A DNA stretch of 64,000 nucleotides from Whalleya microplaca (lineage: Eukaryota > Ascomycota > Sordariomycetes > Xylariales > Xylariaceae): positions 1 to 64,000 of the forward strand of contig MU385758.1 of assembly GCA_022497155.1 (NCBI GenBank), written 5' to 3'. Made by a program: the position numbers and the translations under genes. Positions within the stretch are counted from its first letter, which is position 1, and every line of letters starts with the position of its first letter. The notes beneath the pieces are model-generated. The model saw nothing but the letters and a program-made list of their open reading frames with translations. It searched no databases and had not been told where the DNA came from. Below, piece by piece: positions 1 to 13,600 of this stretch.

Positions 1-465
1 GCTGCTGATAGCTGTGGCTATCTGACCTGTTACCCTAAGGTCCCTGGGGTGAAAATTTTTTTTTTTTTCAGATCTGAAGGTCAGGCATTCAAGTGTGGGG
101 CGTGTTTTCATTTTTGTTTTTTTTTGATTTTTCAGCTGCGTGGACGCTAGCTGAAAAATCAGGGAGGGATGTAATGGGGCAAGGGATTACGGGTATTGAC
201 AGCAGCTTAGGAGCCACTAAAAGCCCCCTGGAGCCACGTCATAGGGCACTCCACAGGGTATCCACAGGGCACTCCACAGGGCAATTTACAGTGGATTACA
301 TACCTGTATTTAGCTGACTTTTTCTCTCATATCTCTTTTACTTTTTTATAACAGATATTACTAGATTACCAAATAGTTACACACATATAGCTTTAGCAGC
401 TAATATACACTTATTTTAACTTAATATTTTACTTTCGCTTCACCCTAACACCCTGTCCCAAGATA
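1..465 (+). mobile_element. 3' end of a non-autonomous LTR retrotransposon (internal tail plus 3' LTR)
   Basis: Positions 170-465 are an LTR that begins TGTAATGGGGC and ends CCTGTCCCAAGATA (TA probably mutated from CA). Positions 1-169 are internal sequence ending in a purine-rich tract (AAAATCAGGGAGGGA) directly before the LTR, as expected of a polypurine tract. The whole stretch matches, in reverse complement, the element at 34543-36141, including the poly-T run and the GATCTGAAGGTCAGG segment. The rest of this copy lies outside the window. No coding capacity is seen. Confidence 0.8.
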
Positions 466-1135
466 TTATTTCTTTATTTAACTTTATTTAATCTAATATT
501 TAATAAAAAATTAAAATTTTCGGATATAAATTAAATTTTTTAAAAATAACGTAATTTAATGCCTTTTTTTTAACTTCCCTATTACCTTTAAACCTTTTAA
601 ACCCCCTGACTTTTTTAAGTTTACCGGCGCTATTAATAAAAAAGGCTTAAGGCTATTTATAATAAAGCTAGCTGTTTTATAAAACTTTAAGAGGTTAAAT
701 TCGGCCTTTTAAAAGCTAAGCTAAACTTTAGATTTAAAGGCGTTAAAAAAAAAGCTAGCGGCGGCAAAAGTGGCTAAAGGTTAAGCTTATCGAAAAAATC
801 GATTAAATTAAGGCTATCTTTTTTAAAAGGTTACAATCGGCGTATTTAATTATTATGATAGCTTTAAAATAACGGGTGTAATAGTAGTGGTTAAGAAAAT
901 TTACAAGTTTGGGTGGGATAAGGTTATTAGAAAAAGTACATCCGCTTTTTAGTGGGATGTACTACGGGGTACGTACTTGACCTAGTTAACTATATTAGGT
1001 TAAAACACAGTCACTTTAACAGCTTATACAGTCATTATAACCGTCCCGTTATTGTTAAACATGGTTTAGCATCGTTTAACCATTATTGAATTAAATAAAG
1101 GTTATGAGTATCATAAATATTATTAGGGAAATATC
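466..1135. repeat. AT-rich, RIP-like relic
   Basis: Very AT-rich sequence dense in TAA/TTA with no open frame, abutting the LTR above; composition matches the RIP-degraded blocks at 46.5-58.9 kb. Around 926-957 it contains an inverted repeat (AGTACATCC, then GGATGTACT after a short loop) that could be a remnant of transposon termini. Origin not recognisable. Confidence 0.5.
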
Positions 1136-1149
1136 ATATCTAGAGTCAT

Positions 1150-1265
1150 TGGGGGCATTGTTCACATACGCACTACAGGGTTGGGGGTGGTATGGGCATA
1201 AGTATGGCCGTCGCCTACATATGTATATATAAGGGGCTCTGACACCTTTCTATAGCGGATGAGCT
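1150..1265 (+). repeat. LTR-like dispersed repeat fragment with TATA box (copy 1)
   Basis: The stretch from TGTTCACATACGC through GGGTGGTATGGGC to GTATATATAAGGGGCTCTG closely resembles 21100-21270 (plus strand) and the reverse complement of about 40680-40855. The shared TATATAAGGGG motif looks like a promoter TATA box of a degraded solo LTR. Its ends are not defined. Confidence 0.5.
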
Positions 1266-3148
1266 AAAAGACTGGTCTGATACTACCGGTGAAGGGGTCA
1301 TATGACCTGGGAACACCATTGCGACGGATTCGTGTGATTATAGCAACTTATTTTGTTAGTGAAGCGTCGTGTTTCTCTTTTGTAAGAATTCGTCTTGTTC
1401 TTTTGTCAATAATCTGGGGTGACTGACACCGACAGCTATCGCATAGTAGTCGGAAACCGGGGGAAATGGCGATGTAGTCACCGTACAGACTAATCATATT
1501 AGTATTGAGTTGATGTCTTTCATTTCCTTTCCTTCCTCCGCGTTCTCCTCTTTTCAAGGTACATTGTTACTAAATGATGGCAATTCAACCGGCCCAGATG
1601 TAAGACCTCGGTTGTGTGAACCATCAGCCGGGCAGCCCCTCGGCCGCCTCTTAGGTATATTGTCAAGCACGAGCTGAGGCTCGATATCGGAAGCGATCCG
1701 AGCTGCCAGCCTCCTTCGGATGCTAGCGAGATTATCTAAAGACATCCTGCCGTGACCACATCGTCGGTACTCTTAGCGAGATCCTGCTATCATCCAGACA
1801 TTTCATTCTAAAACGCTGCAGATATGTGGGCTTCACTCCCTATCGCTTTTTAAGTTAAGCATTTCTGCTCATGAAGCTGTTTAAATTACCCATATCAGAG
1901 ACTATCGCTATCTAGGAAGCCATTGTTTTACAGTTTGAGAAAATAATTTTTTTATTTGAAAGACTCGACACTGTGAAACTTCTAGACACTGCTTTGTAGT
2001 CCTCTCTTTATTGGAAAGAGTCTACCCTAGGGCGATAGGAGCGTAGCCTCGATGGCTTAGACAAGTTTTACTAATATGATTCCAGTATCGGAAGGGCGTC
2101 TAGAGAAGTCGCATTGTTCTATATATCCCCCTTTGTCTTCACGTATCAATTATTTTACTTAACGTAATATATAGAATAATATACATAAATATACATAATA
2201 TAAAACAATTACAGTTTTGTTATTCCTATGGGACTCCCATGGGACCGTGGGACTGTGGGACTAACTCCGTGGGTGGGACTTATACAGGTCCAGATCTATC
2301 GACCTCCTAGATGAACCTATATAAGATCAACTCGCGTCCTCGTAATGCTTCTCAAGGTGCAACGTGTCTCTATAGGTTGCCATGAAAACTAGAGATCATA
2401 CCTGTGGTATGGACCAGAACCTCCAATCATATGTTGGGTTGCCCCAAGTTGGGGGCTTTCAGGCTTTCTTGAGTCCTCGATTTAGCTATTCGAACTGAGA
2501 ATTTGTTAATATATAAACATTCGGGGAGGAGGGTATGACAATATAGCTATTAAGCTAATGAGACAAAAGAGACAATTCTCGTCCTCGGGTCCTCGGGTCC
2601 TCGGCCGAGGTGGACCGGGGGGACGGGTGGGTGGCGTCCGTCAAACGAGACGGCCGAGCTCGAATGGGGGCGAGGCGAACCATCAATCTTTGCTACCGAT
2701 GCGCGCCATAATTTTGCTGTACGAGTTTCAGGATCTTACCAATCATAGCGGGAAAAGCCATTAGTGGCTTTGAAATGCTTGTCTCGGGTCATGTCAAGCT
2801 TTACGCCTAGACCACCGTAAGCCGGCTACTTACTCCTATCGCGAGCTCAGGAGACCAAATGCCATATCGGTTTTACAGTTGAGAGCAATATTATCGTTCG
2901 CAGCTACCGAGATCGGCCGACGGCCTACAGATATGGAGCTGAAGAACAATGACGATGTAAGGAGAAGGCCCCCGAGGGCCTTCGTGGCGAGGGTGTCTTG
3001 GACGAGTTTGAGTATAATAGCGAGTCGCATTCGTTGTGTATTGGGACATAGATTCCACAATAGATTGCAACAGTTCTGTCTGTCATATTCGAAATTTTGC
3101 TCGATTTCTGTGTACGGTCAAGTACGCTTCATTGACTCAACGGTCGCT
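1266..3148. other. Non-coding stretch upstream of the PKS
   Basis: I see no convincing gene. Short open frames (for example 1554-1745 on the minus strand) resemble no family. The last 600 bases are GC-richer and hold three CGGCCG palindromes (separate entry); AT-rich runs lie at about 2150-2220. Confidence 0.5.
2602..2919. promoter_or_regulatory. Three CGGCCG palindromes upstream of the PKS
   Basis: CGGCCG occurs at 2602-2607, 2651-2656 and 2914-2919, that is 547 to 230 bases before the proposed PKS start. Inverted CGG half-sites are typical targets of fungal Zn(II)2Cys6 activators. The sites are read directly; a role in PKS control is inference. Confidence 0.3.
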
Positions 3149-6100
3149 ATGCCTTTCCTCGACGCTCCGGTTGAGTCTACCAGCAAGGGTCCTGAATTGG
3201 AACCCATTGCAATCTGTGGCATGTGTAAGTACTTCTAAATTTGTATCTTTCGTGATTCATAGTGGCTACGTCGTCTTGTTCTGTGCTAACTCTCAATTAG
3301 CATGTCGACTTCCCGGGGGAGTAGACAGCCCCTCAGCCCTCTGGGACATGCTACTGCAGAAACGAGTTGGAAATAGCCAGAAAGTCCCACAGTCCCGATT
3401 CAATATTGATGCTTTCTTCCACGCGAATGAGGATAGACCGGGAAGTTTCAGAATTCCAGGTGGTTACTATCTCGATGGCCGCGCGGAGAATTTTGACCCA
3501 ACGTTTTTCAACATGACTCCAGTGGAAGCGATGTGGTTAGATCCCCAACAGCGCAAGATCCTCGAAGTATGCTACGAGGCAATCGAATCGGCAGGCTTAA
3601 ATCTCGATAAGATTTCTGGGAGCAACACGGGTGTTTTCTGTGCCTCTTTTACTGCGGACTACCAACAAATGACTTTCAAAGACCACGATTTCCGACACAA
3701 CTATGCAGCAACTGGCGTTGACGTTGGTATCATCAGTGCCCGTATTGGAAATACCTTTAACTTTTATGGACCAAGCGCGCTCATCAATACCGCTTGCTCC
3801 TCGTCTGTTTATGCCATTCACAACGCTTGTCACGCTTTACGAGCAAAGGATTGCGATGCTGCCCTCGTCGGCGGCGTTAATATTATCATGACTCCGGATC
3901 AGCATATGAATACGGCTAACTTGGCAATTATGTCCCCGACCAACATGTGCCATACATTCGACGCATCTGCTGACGGATATGGCCGCGCGGAAGGAGCTGG
4001 TGCTCTTTACCTCAAAAGGCTTGACGATGCGGTCCGGGACGGCGATGTCATCCGGTCTGTCATTCGATCCTCTTCTTGTAACAGCAACGGAAAAGTCCCA
4101 GGTTACGGGATTACCTTTCCTAATGTTGATGGACAGGAAAAGGTTATTCGCCAGGCTTACAAGAGGGCTGGACTTGATCCAAATGATACTGCCTACTTCG
4201 AGACTCACGGCACTGGAACGCCTGTTGGCGACCCCATCGAAGTCCGCGCGGTATCGCGAGCCATGAATGACACACGCTCGCGTGACAATCCCCTGATTAT
4301 TGGCGCTATCAAACCTAATATCGGTCACAGTGAAGCAGCCAGCGGTATTTTCGCTATTATTAAGGCCTCCCTCATGGTCGAGAAGGGCTATATTCCTGGC
4401 GTCGCTGGTCTGACGGTGCTGAACCCAAATATTCACGAGAAGGAGTGGAATGTGCAGGTTCAGAGAGACGGCGATGCTTGGCCTGTTGGATTCCTGTCGC
4501 GCCGAGCGAGCGTGTCATCTTTTGGCTACGGCGGCACCAACGCGCACGTCATCATTGAGAATGTCGAAGCATTAGTGCCTGGCTACAAGCACGGAGCAAC
4601 CAAGGAGAAGACAACAGAAACATTGAACGAGACGACGACACGCCCGTTTCTACTCACCATGTCGGCCCACGATAAGACCACATTGACCAGAAACATCGAC
4701 GCTCATCGCGAGGTAGCCTCAAAATTCAACATGCATGACTTGGTCCATACATTAGCCAATAAGCGCAGCGACATGGCTACCAAAGGTTTTGCCCTTGTCT
4801 CAGAAGGCCAGGTGGCCAGTGACATGAGTGTTACCAACTTCAAGCTTAGCAGCAATACGAATTTAGTGTCAGATCTTGTGTTCATCTTCACCGGGCAGGG
4901 GGCAGCATGGGCCTCCATGGGTAAGCATGCCATCGAGGCTTTCCCAGTTTTTCGGGAAAGCATAAAAAGACTAGACGGCGTCCTACGTGGTCTAGAGCAC
5001 CCACCGTCGTTCTCTCTGGAACAGCAGTTATCTTGCTCGGCTGAGGAGAGCCGGATTTCAGAACCTGATATTGCCCAGTCTACGCTATCAGCAATTCAGA
5101 TTGCCATCGTTGATCTCCTAGCATCTTGGGGTGTCACACCAAAGGCAACCATTGGTCATTCCGCCGGCGAGATTGCTGCTTCTTACGCTGCTGGTTTGAT
5201 CTCGGCTCCCGAGGCTATCATAGCCTCTTACTACCGCGGCTACTCGATAGCCAAGTATGGACCCCGAGGGGGTTCTATGTTGGCTGTCGGCAAGGGAATA
5301 GATGAGCTGTCTGACTATCAAGAAGTCATGAATCTACGTTTGACGGTTGCCTGTGAGAACTCGCCAAAGAGTGTTACACTCAGCGGTCCTGCTGAGGACA
5401 TCCAAGCTGCTAGAGATACGCTTGCTAAGGCCAATATCTTCGCGCGTGAGCTTAACACCGGCATGGCCTATCACTCCTCTGCTATGGAGCCCGTAGCTAC
5501 ACCAATGGCTCAACTTATCACTGACGCCGTAGCCAAGATTTACAGTCTCGGTGGTCGGGAGCGGTACCCTGTCCGTCCTATGATGTCGTCAGTGTATAAC
5601 AGGGTTTTGAGCAGGGAAGATATAACCGGAAGCTATTGGGCAAGTAATCTTGTCAATCCCGTCAAGTTCGCCACAGGTGTGTCACTCTTATTCAATCAGG
5701 ATGTCTTCGGTGTCTTCAATGGCTTCGTTGAAGTTGGGCCGCACTCTGCCCTGGCTGGACCATTCAAGCAAATCTGCCTCGCGAACAAAGTGGAGTCATC
5801 CATATATATCCCAACCATCGTTCGCCCCGAGGGAAATGCCTTCAACAGTCTTCTGAAGACTGCCGGTGAGCTTTATATTGTCGGTTATCCTGTGAACCTA
5901 AATTCAGTCAACGGATTTCGTCCCGTGGAAGGCTCAGGCTCAGCTTCCCGCCATTATCAAAGCCCTCGGACATTAGTTGATCTTCCTCCATATCAGTGGA
6001 ACTACGAAAAGGTGTACTGGACGGAGCCGCGAGCAAGTGCGGAATATCGGCAGCTGACCCACGCTCGCCATGACCTTCTTGGAAGAAGAATTCTGGGGCT

Positions 6101-9100
6101 GTCAGACAATAGTATAGCCTGGAGAAACGTTTTACGTCTTACGGACATCCCATGGCTCGAAGATCATAAGCTTGGAGGATCAATCATGTTCCCAGCCGCT
6201 GGTCACTTGGCTCTGGCCACGGAAGCCGTGAGGCAGCATTGCGAGATCAACGGTATCGACTGCGTCGGTGTCACTCTTCGCGATGTCGAGCTCAAGACCG
6301 CTTTGGTCACCCCCAAGACGGATACCGGCATCGAGATTCAATTTAGGCTTACGATACAGCCGAACTCTCTCTCGCCTGAGAGTTTCCCTACGTACGCGTT
6401 TGCTGTTGAGTCGGTTGGCGACGACAACACATGGACAATTCACTCCACAGGCACATGTTTTGCGAGAGGAAATAACTTCATCCCACCAACTGTTGACCAC
6501 CCTGTTAACATGGATGATCTTACTCAACGTCATTCCGGTCAGAAATGGAAAGAGTCGTTCGCCCGAGTCGGCCTGGAGTATGAACGTCAATTCGCAGGTC
6601 TGAACGCTATCAGAACCCATGGAAAATATGACTATCAGGCGGCTGGTAAGATTCCCATTGCGACCAGGAGCGACCTGATGCAGGATGAGTCTCGCTGCTT
6701 TCTCCATCCGGCAACGGTCGACTCACTCTTGCAACTCATCATCATTGCTATTAACGCCGGGCTATACAACGAGATGCCCTGGGGTGTCATTCCAGTCCGA
6801 TTCGACGAGATTACAATTTGCAACCCTACAGTTTCCCACGGATCCGTGGGTGACGGTGTCGCCTGGCTACCAGAAGGGCGCACAGAGCAATCCCGCCACT
6901 TCGTCTCTAACGGCAAGCTTTGGACGGCGGACGGCAACGTTGTTTTGGACATCAAAGGCCTCCACACACTCGCGTACGAAGCTGCGTTGCCTCCAAAATC
7001 TGAGAACGCATTGGATCCAATGCCGTATGCTAGTGTTGTGTGGAAACCGGACTCCGCTTTAGTTGAACTAGCCAAAGCTTTCCCCCATTCCGAGATGATG
7101 CACGCCAATGATGCCATCGTCACCCTTGTCGGCATTGCCTACCACAAACATCCTATCTCACTGCTTATCATCGATTCTGCTGAGGAATTTCCACTGGAGG
7201 AAATCTTGAAGACTCAATTGGCAACTACCATCTCTGTTTCTACGAGCCTCCCCGAAACTGCATCGGCCAAGGATTTAGTGCTCTTGAGTCAAACTTGTGC
7301 AGAGCCTCTAGTAAATTCAGGTTCGATCATCTCCCTCAAACCCTTGCTTGGCGAGAAGGGGCAAGCTTTATTGCTTATGGGGCTCCAGAGCGTCCATCAA
7401 GCTCAAGAGCAGCTTACAGCTGGAGGGCTGCGGAGCTTTGCCATTCAATTTACGGACAAGGTCATGATTTGGGTAGCCCCTCTTACTACCGAGCCACCTG
7501 CAACCTTAGATGGTCCCACTAGGACTTTCGATGTCGTGTATGCTTCAGGGACTTCCTCGCCTGAAGATCTTGTCGAAGGCCTCACACGCTGCCAAATCTC
7601 TGTCCAAACTTGGACTTTAGCAGCGTATGTGGCTGCTGGTGCCTCCCCGAACCAGCTCATTCTATTCGATCCCGACGGAGACTTGCTCTTCAATGCCACG
7701 ACCGAGACTTTGGAGGCAGTCAAGTACCTCATGGCTTCTAATACTCCTATCATGTGGTTGACCTCTGACGTAAACCAAGGAAAGAATCCTACTGCCTCCA
7801 TGGTCGCTAGTTTCTTACGAGTTGCCCGTGAAGAGAATCAGTCAGCAAGAATCTCGGTACTTGACTACGACAAAGCGGAGAGCCACGACTCCGTGGCTGG
7901 TGCTATTGCTGCGATTACCAACGCTTCCACCGCAGCCTCGAGCATGCCAGTTGAGACGGAGTACTGGCTTCATCATGGCATACTGCACATCAGCCGTGTT
8001 TCTCCAAACGTCAAGCTTAACGAGCGAATGCTTCCGGACAAGGCCAAGCTTTCTAGCGAGACACTCTTGCCAGGAAAACGCCTCCATGGTGTGATCGACG
8101 GGCCGAATGTCATTTACCAGCAGACAGATGACGTAGAGCAAAAATCCATCGGTGCTAATGAACTTGAGGTCCAGGTCGACACTGTCGAATTCCGCAGACA
8201 GGATCTACAGGGACCACCCAGCAGTCCCAGACTAGTGTCGGGGCAGGTCATCGGGGTTGGCGACTCAATCAAGGGAGACTTTAAGGGCAAGACCGTCGTT
8301 TCTTACACGACCAGTCCTTACGACACGATCACGACGATCTCCAACGATGGAGCCGTCGAAATCGCTCCTGGGAGCGCTAAAGCGTTACTGCAGAGACTGC
8401 CGATATTCGTTGAAGTAATCAACGCTTTATTGGCTATCGAAAACATCGAGCAAAAGGCGGTTCTCCTGGTATCAAGTTCAATCGATATGAACGCTGCCAT
8501 GGTATCTCTGAGTCGGTCATTGGGGTTTGCTTTAGCTATCGCTCGGAAGGGCAGCACGGAGATTGTCGACAAGGTCATGTACTTGAACTTGTCAGATCTT
8601 ACCGGCATCCAGAACGTCCTGAAGGACGCAGGTTCACATGCGGTTATCATCACTGACCATTTCACAAGCCTCTGTGAAGACCTGTGGAAAAATATTCCTT
8701 CAGGGGCCAATTTCGTGCTCACCGAGACAGACCGAGCCGGGTTTTCAAATGTCCTTGACATCACGCCTTTCAGCCGCGACGCTTCATTCACTGCCACTAG
8801 TATCAGCTCCAACCTGAAGAGCCATCCGATATTAGTCAAGAAGGCTCTTGCATTGGCCATCAGGGAGCTCCCAGATGGACAGGCTACGGAGTCAGCCGTT
8901 ATTACCCTCGATACATTTTCCAAGGACACTATCATCCCAGCAACTGCCGTGCTCTCGCTTAGATATGGAGTGGACACGATCACGGTGGCCGCATCTGAGT
9001 TCTCGATTCGGTTCTCTCCCAATGACGTCTACCTCCTAGTCGGTTGCCTTGGGGGGCTCGGACGCAGCCTCACCAACTGGATGATGGACCACGGTGCCAA

Positions 9101-10193
9101 GCACTTTGCATTCATCTCTCGTTCCGGTGAAGACAAGAAGGAGGCGGCACGACTTATCAAGGACATCACAGCGGCCGGCGCCGTTACTCGCGTTTTTCGC
9201 GGCGATGCTGCCAAGGTTTCCATCGTTCAGGGGGTCGTCGACACCATCACCAAGGAGGAAGGGAAGAAGATCAAGGGCGTCGTGCACGCTGCCATGGTCC
9301 TTAATGACACCATGCTGCAGAACATGACCCTTGACAAGTGGCACGGAACCCTTTCACCTAAGGTCAGCGGTGCTATGGCTTTGCACGAGGCTCTTAAGGG
9401 CCATGATCAGGATCTGGACTTCTTCGTCATGACTTCATCCATCTCCGCCACGGTTCCCCAGCCCGGCCAGAGCAACTACGCAGCGGCCAACGCGTTCCTG
9501 GACAGCCTCGCCTGGAGTCGCAACCTGGAAGGCAAGCCCGCCGTTTCCCTCTCACTGCCAATGATCCTCGGCGTCGGCGTCGTGGCCGAAAGCGATAACC
9601 TCGAGAGCCTCCTCACCCGCCGAGGCCTGTATGGCGACAACGAGCGCGAGATGCTCCGCGGCTTCGCAGCCGCTATGTCGCAGCCGAAGCCTGAGCCAGG
9701 CTCCGCGACACAGGCGGACGCCGCTATCATCATGGGCCTCGAACCCACGCGCATTGGGTCATCTCTCCGGGCGGCTGCCGAGAGTAGCAGCCTAGCCACC
9801 AGCTGGATCGAGGACGCGCGGTTTGTGGGTCTGCGCGAGCTGGCGCAGACAGCCGCATGGAAGTCTGGCGAGGCTTCTAAGGCTGGCAGCTTTTCTGATA
9901 AGCTGTTGGCGGCTGCTACTGGCCTGGATGGCTACAAGGCGGCGCTACAGCTCACAACGCAACACATCATGGAGAAGTGCGGGGCAATTCTCATGATATC
10001 CCCCGACTCAATCGACTTTGACGGCAAGTCGCCCGGGGCCTACGGTCTGGACAGCATGATCGGCGTGGAGCTGAGGAATTGGCTGTTCAAGGAACTTCGT
10101 CTAAAAATTGCCTTCACGGACCTGTTGTCGACCAGCATGACGTTCAAAACCCTGTCTGAGCTCGTACTCGAAGCCAATGACATTACTGCATAA
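3149..10193 (+). CDS. Highly reducing type I polyketide synthase (KS-AT-DH-psiMT-psiER-KR-ACP)
   Basis: Iterative PKS that builds a reduced polyketide chain from malonyl units. Model: exon 1 3149-3224, intron 3225-3300 (GTAAGT, CTAAC, TTAG), exon 2 3301-10193, giving 2322 residues. The splice restores the family N-terminus EPIAICGMSCRLPGG. KS (about 12-430) has the catalytic Cys191 in NTACSSS plus HGTGT and NIGHSEAASG. AT (about 560-885) has GHSAGE with Ser646. DH (about 960-1265) has the HxxxGxxxxP motif at His981 and HPATVDSLLQ. KR (about 1930-2110) has GCLGGLGRSL and Tyr2085 in SNYAAANAF. ACP (about 2235-2315) has Ser2277 in GLDSM. Between DH and KR I find neither a SAM-binding GxGTG motif nor the NADPH AGGVG motif of an active ER, only short degenerate stretches (LPGKRLHGVID near 1615). 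No terminal TE or reductase domain is present, so release needs a partner or is spontaneous. No tailoring gene is adjacent. Confidence 0.93.
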
Positions 10194-10330
10194 GTTAATA
10201 GGGGTTGGACATAGCCTCGTTGGATTGCCGTGCTGATTACCACGTACATATATGACGAATTTACCTGAAAAGGATCCAAGAGATATGACACGCTTGCTTC
10301 ATTATTACTGTTACCGCTTTAAAGTAATAT

Positions 10331-10663
10331 TGTCATATGGGGATTGGAGCTAAGACCTGTTGGAAGCTATACGAGATGCGGGAATGCTATACGAGTACAT
10401 ATATCAAGTGCTATTAGATGTTATTCGATATTGTTGGAATATATGACTGCCTAATAAAAGGTATGATTACCAGACGGCGGCTATGGCAGCTACAGAGAAG
10501 ATACGTACCAGGAGTACGTACCACGGCAGCAGGTCTATATAAGACCTGTCGCCGACTTTCAGAACTTAGATTAAAACTTAAAACCATAAACACCCTTAGA
10601 AGACCTAGAGGATTATTAGTCAAATTGACATATTCCAAGCCCTAAACTACAGCCCTTATTCCA
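10331..10663 (+). mobile_element. Solo LTR (333 bp) with AATAT target duplication
   Basis: Starts TGTCATATGG, ends TTATTCCA, and is flanked by AATAT at 10326-10330 and 10664-10668. It is about 80% similar over its whole length to the inverted copy at 20169-20500; shared blocks include GACGGCGGCTA and CAGGTCTATA, a probable TATA region. The paired target duplication indicates a full retrotransposon insertion reduced by LTR-LTR recombination. Confidence 0.8.
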
Positions 10664-13600
10664 AATATAAAGCTATTATATAAAAGGATTAGTTAATACC
10701 AAATCGCATTTGCAATCGCTATCTTCGATTAACGTTGCCCCTGATTTTTCTTAATATCTACATACCGCTCACCATTATAATACAGAGTCTAATACGAACA
10801 ACATCAAACATATTAGCTTTGTGAAAGTTGTCTCTGAGGTACATGCTCTTCCTCTACCATAGTACCTAACCATACATGACTTCTCGTTTTGTCGCCAAAG
10901 TCACACTACCGTCAAGCTCTCTACGTTTGACAAGTGGCTTATACTTCGAACTATCACTCAAGAATCCATGCTGGAAGGTACCTACATGTGATGGTCTAGA
11001 AGTCTAGAACGGAAAGGAACAAGTAGGCCTTGTTCGATGGGAAGTAGGTTCATCTGATTTCTGATATCTGACGCTAACTCTCCATCGTCACTTTCTAGGC
11101 ATGTTTAATTATACTTAGCTGGGAACATAACGATGATGAAGAGGCCTTTGCTCACAGAGTAGATATTTGGTTTGCAGTGACTGGTTACATGGATGTGTGG
11201 CTGTGATAATCCAGGTGGCAGAGTTGTAACCAATTCAGTTCAACGAGAGCCTCTCGTAAATAAAAGATCACTGTATGTACCGTGCACGAGGGCACGTATA
11301 ATAAAGTGCCACGTGCTAACCCTATTTCAATTCAATATGAGGTCTTAGTTGAGTTGATTACGACTTTGCTAGGTGGTTGGGTCGCTCACAAGCTGTGACT
11401 TATGTATGGGAGGTTTTCCCTCCTCTAGACTTTAGTGATAATACTTCTCAGACAATAACTACTATACTACTGATAAGCTGCCTTTATTTCATAATGAAGA
11501 ATATCTAACCATGGGAGACTAGTTGCCCATTAGCCGTATAACTACATTACAATACATCTCGAAAGCAACTAGGAGCGAAAGGATCAAATGTCTCCCCCCC
11601 CCAGTACTCATAAATGTATTCATAAGTGAGATGAGCTGACAGATGAACGATGGATCATGAAATTACCAAATTCATATAATAGTGAACCTTCTGTTGGTCT
11701 CTAATAACAAGTACAGGTGGCCTGTCAATCGTTCCTTAGCGAACTTGACAGTAAATATCATAGGCTCAATTCTACAAGCAAAGATATAAGAATATAAATG
11801 GTATACCCGGTGTCTAAACGATATAAAGCATTGACTTAACATCCCTTCAATACATAACGAAGCAACGAGACAATAGAAAAGCCTTAGACTAGCTATCTAT
11901 AAGTAGAATCAAAGTTTCATTAACGACGGCTAGGTGATCACGGTGGTTGGCGCAAACTCTTTCGAGACAACATCTGCCATATAATTTTCACCTTCTAGAT
12001 GCTGGCGAGCAGCCTTGATTCAGCAAAGGGTCCTTGATTGAATGAAACACCAGAAGGAAATGCAGTAGCTTGAATTGTATAGAGAAACTCTATTTGTTGA
12101 GGTCAATGTAGACGTGTATCTGATCCCCTAGTTTACGTAAGCAACTTGAACAAGAATCTTCTTTATGGCACTAGTCAAGATACGAAATATGTGCTAATGC
12201 CATCCGTTTAAATGAATTATTGGAGTATTATCACAGTTACAGTGTGTGCAATGATCATTTAGGTACTGCCGTAATTACTTTAGTTGAGGCACTATAACTA
12301 ATACCCCTATTCTCGTGACAAAGTATGTAAGTATTTAGGTAAAGCTATGGCGATATGAAAGTGAATTAATGACAATAAAGATGAAGAATTCAACCGTGAT
12401 ACAACCGGCGAAGTTGTGCGATGATAGATCGATTAGATCTATACCCGGCCGACCCATTGGTCCGCACAGCTGGGGCTTCTGCCCTGTACAGTTTAGGCAC
12501 TGTAAAGCTACCGAATGGAATGCAACTTGCGCCGACCCCATGGCCCGACAACATCGGCTAAAAAACAGCCGACCTACCTTGCAGCGCTGCACATCGAAAC
12601 CTTGAGCTCCGGAAGTCCCGGAAAATCCCACGAGCCGACGGCGCACATTACCTACCTTACCTAAGTCGCATATATGCAAGGGACCTACCATGTAACAGGT
12701 CGAGAGGAAAAAATTTTAAGAGTCATCTGTCGTCAGGACATAACGCAGAGACACGAGTCTTACACTGACAGCCAGTACGACGCTGGCTGCGCACTCACTT
12801 TATGGGAGGCACATTTGCTGCATAGCATGACTCACGATCGCTTCTCTGCATCCTCAGACATACCACATACCGGTTGAATCAATCAGTCATCTTGGTATCG
12901 CATCGTGAACTTGCTGAAGTAAGTCGTTATTGTTATCCGAGTTATGTTATCCGAGGCAATGAGGCTTAAATGTTACGGTTGTGGTTGTCGAAGCTAGCCC
13001 ACGCAGCCGAGATGAGGCATTTGACTGGCTGAAAAAAAAAAAGAAAAAGGCTCTTGTTCCTCGGACCCATATTTCCCGACTTTTACTGCGTACTGTTCTC
13101 ATTTCCCGTCCTTTTGGGAATTTTTCTAGTCATTGCCATGCAGGCAGCGTGCGATTTTCCGTTGGGTTGCTGGCGGCGGCGGCGGCGGCGGCGGCAGGAT
13201 GGATGCAGGTGGCATAGGGGCAGTCATCGTCTTCCAATTGGGCCATGGGCTGCTCGACCAAGAAAGAATGCAGCATGACAACTTGACAAGCCGAGAAGCT
13301 GTGGCAGGGATATTAAGCTTTCGGTGCAGGGATTAGTTGCGTACAGTAGGTATCATAGCAGCAGAGTAGCAGTAGTAGCAGTAGTAGTAGCAGGAGGTAG
13401 GTAGCCGTGTGTGTTGGGTGGGAGGAGCTTGGGGGTGGCGGTGGGAAGCTAATAAGCAGAGAGCTTAGGTGGGAGAGCTTAGCTTAGGTGAGGTGAGCTC
13501 TCTCCCGTTCTTCATCACCAGGAACAATGGAAGCTAAATTGGCTTGGGAAGCTCACTTGCGGGAATTTCAACTGGGAAAAGTTGTTGAAGAAACAACGCT

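Noticed and set aside
1348..1745. Two adjacent minus-strand frames (63 and 69 residues)
   Set aside because: They do not join into a recognisable protein and show no splice sites or family motif.
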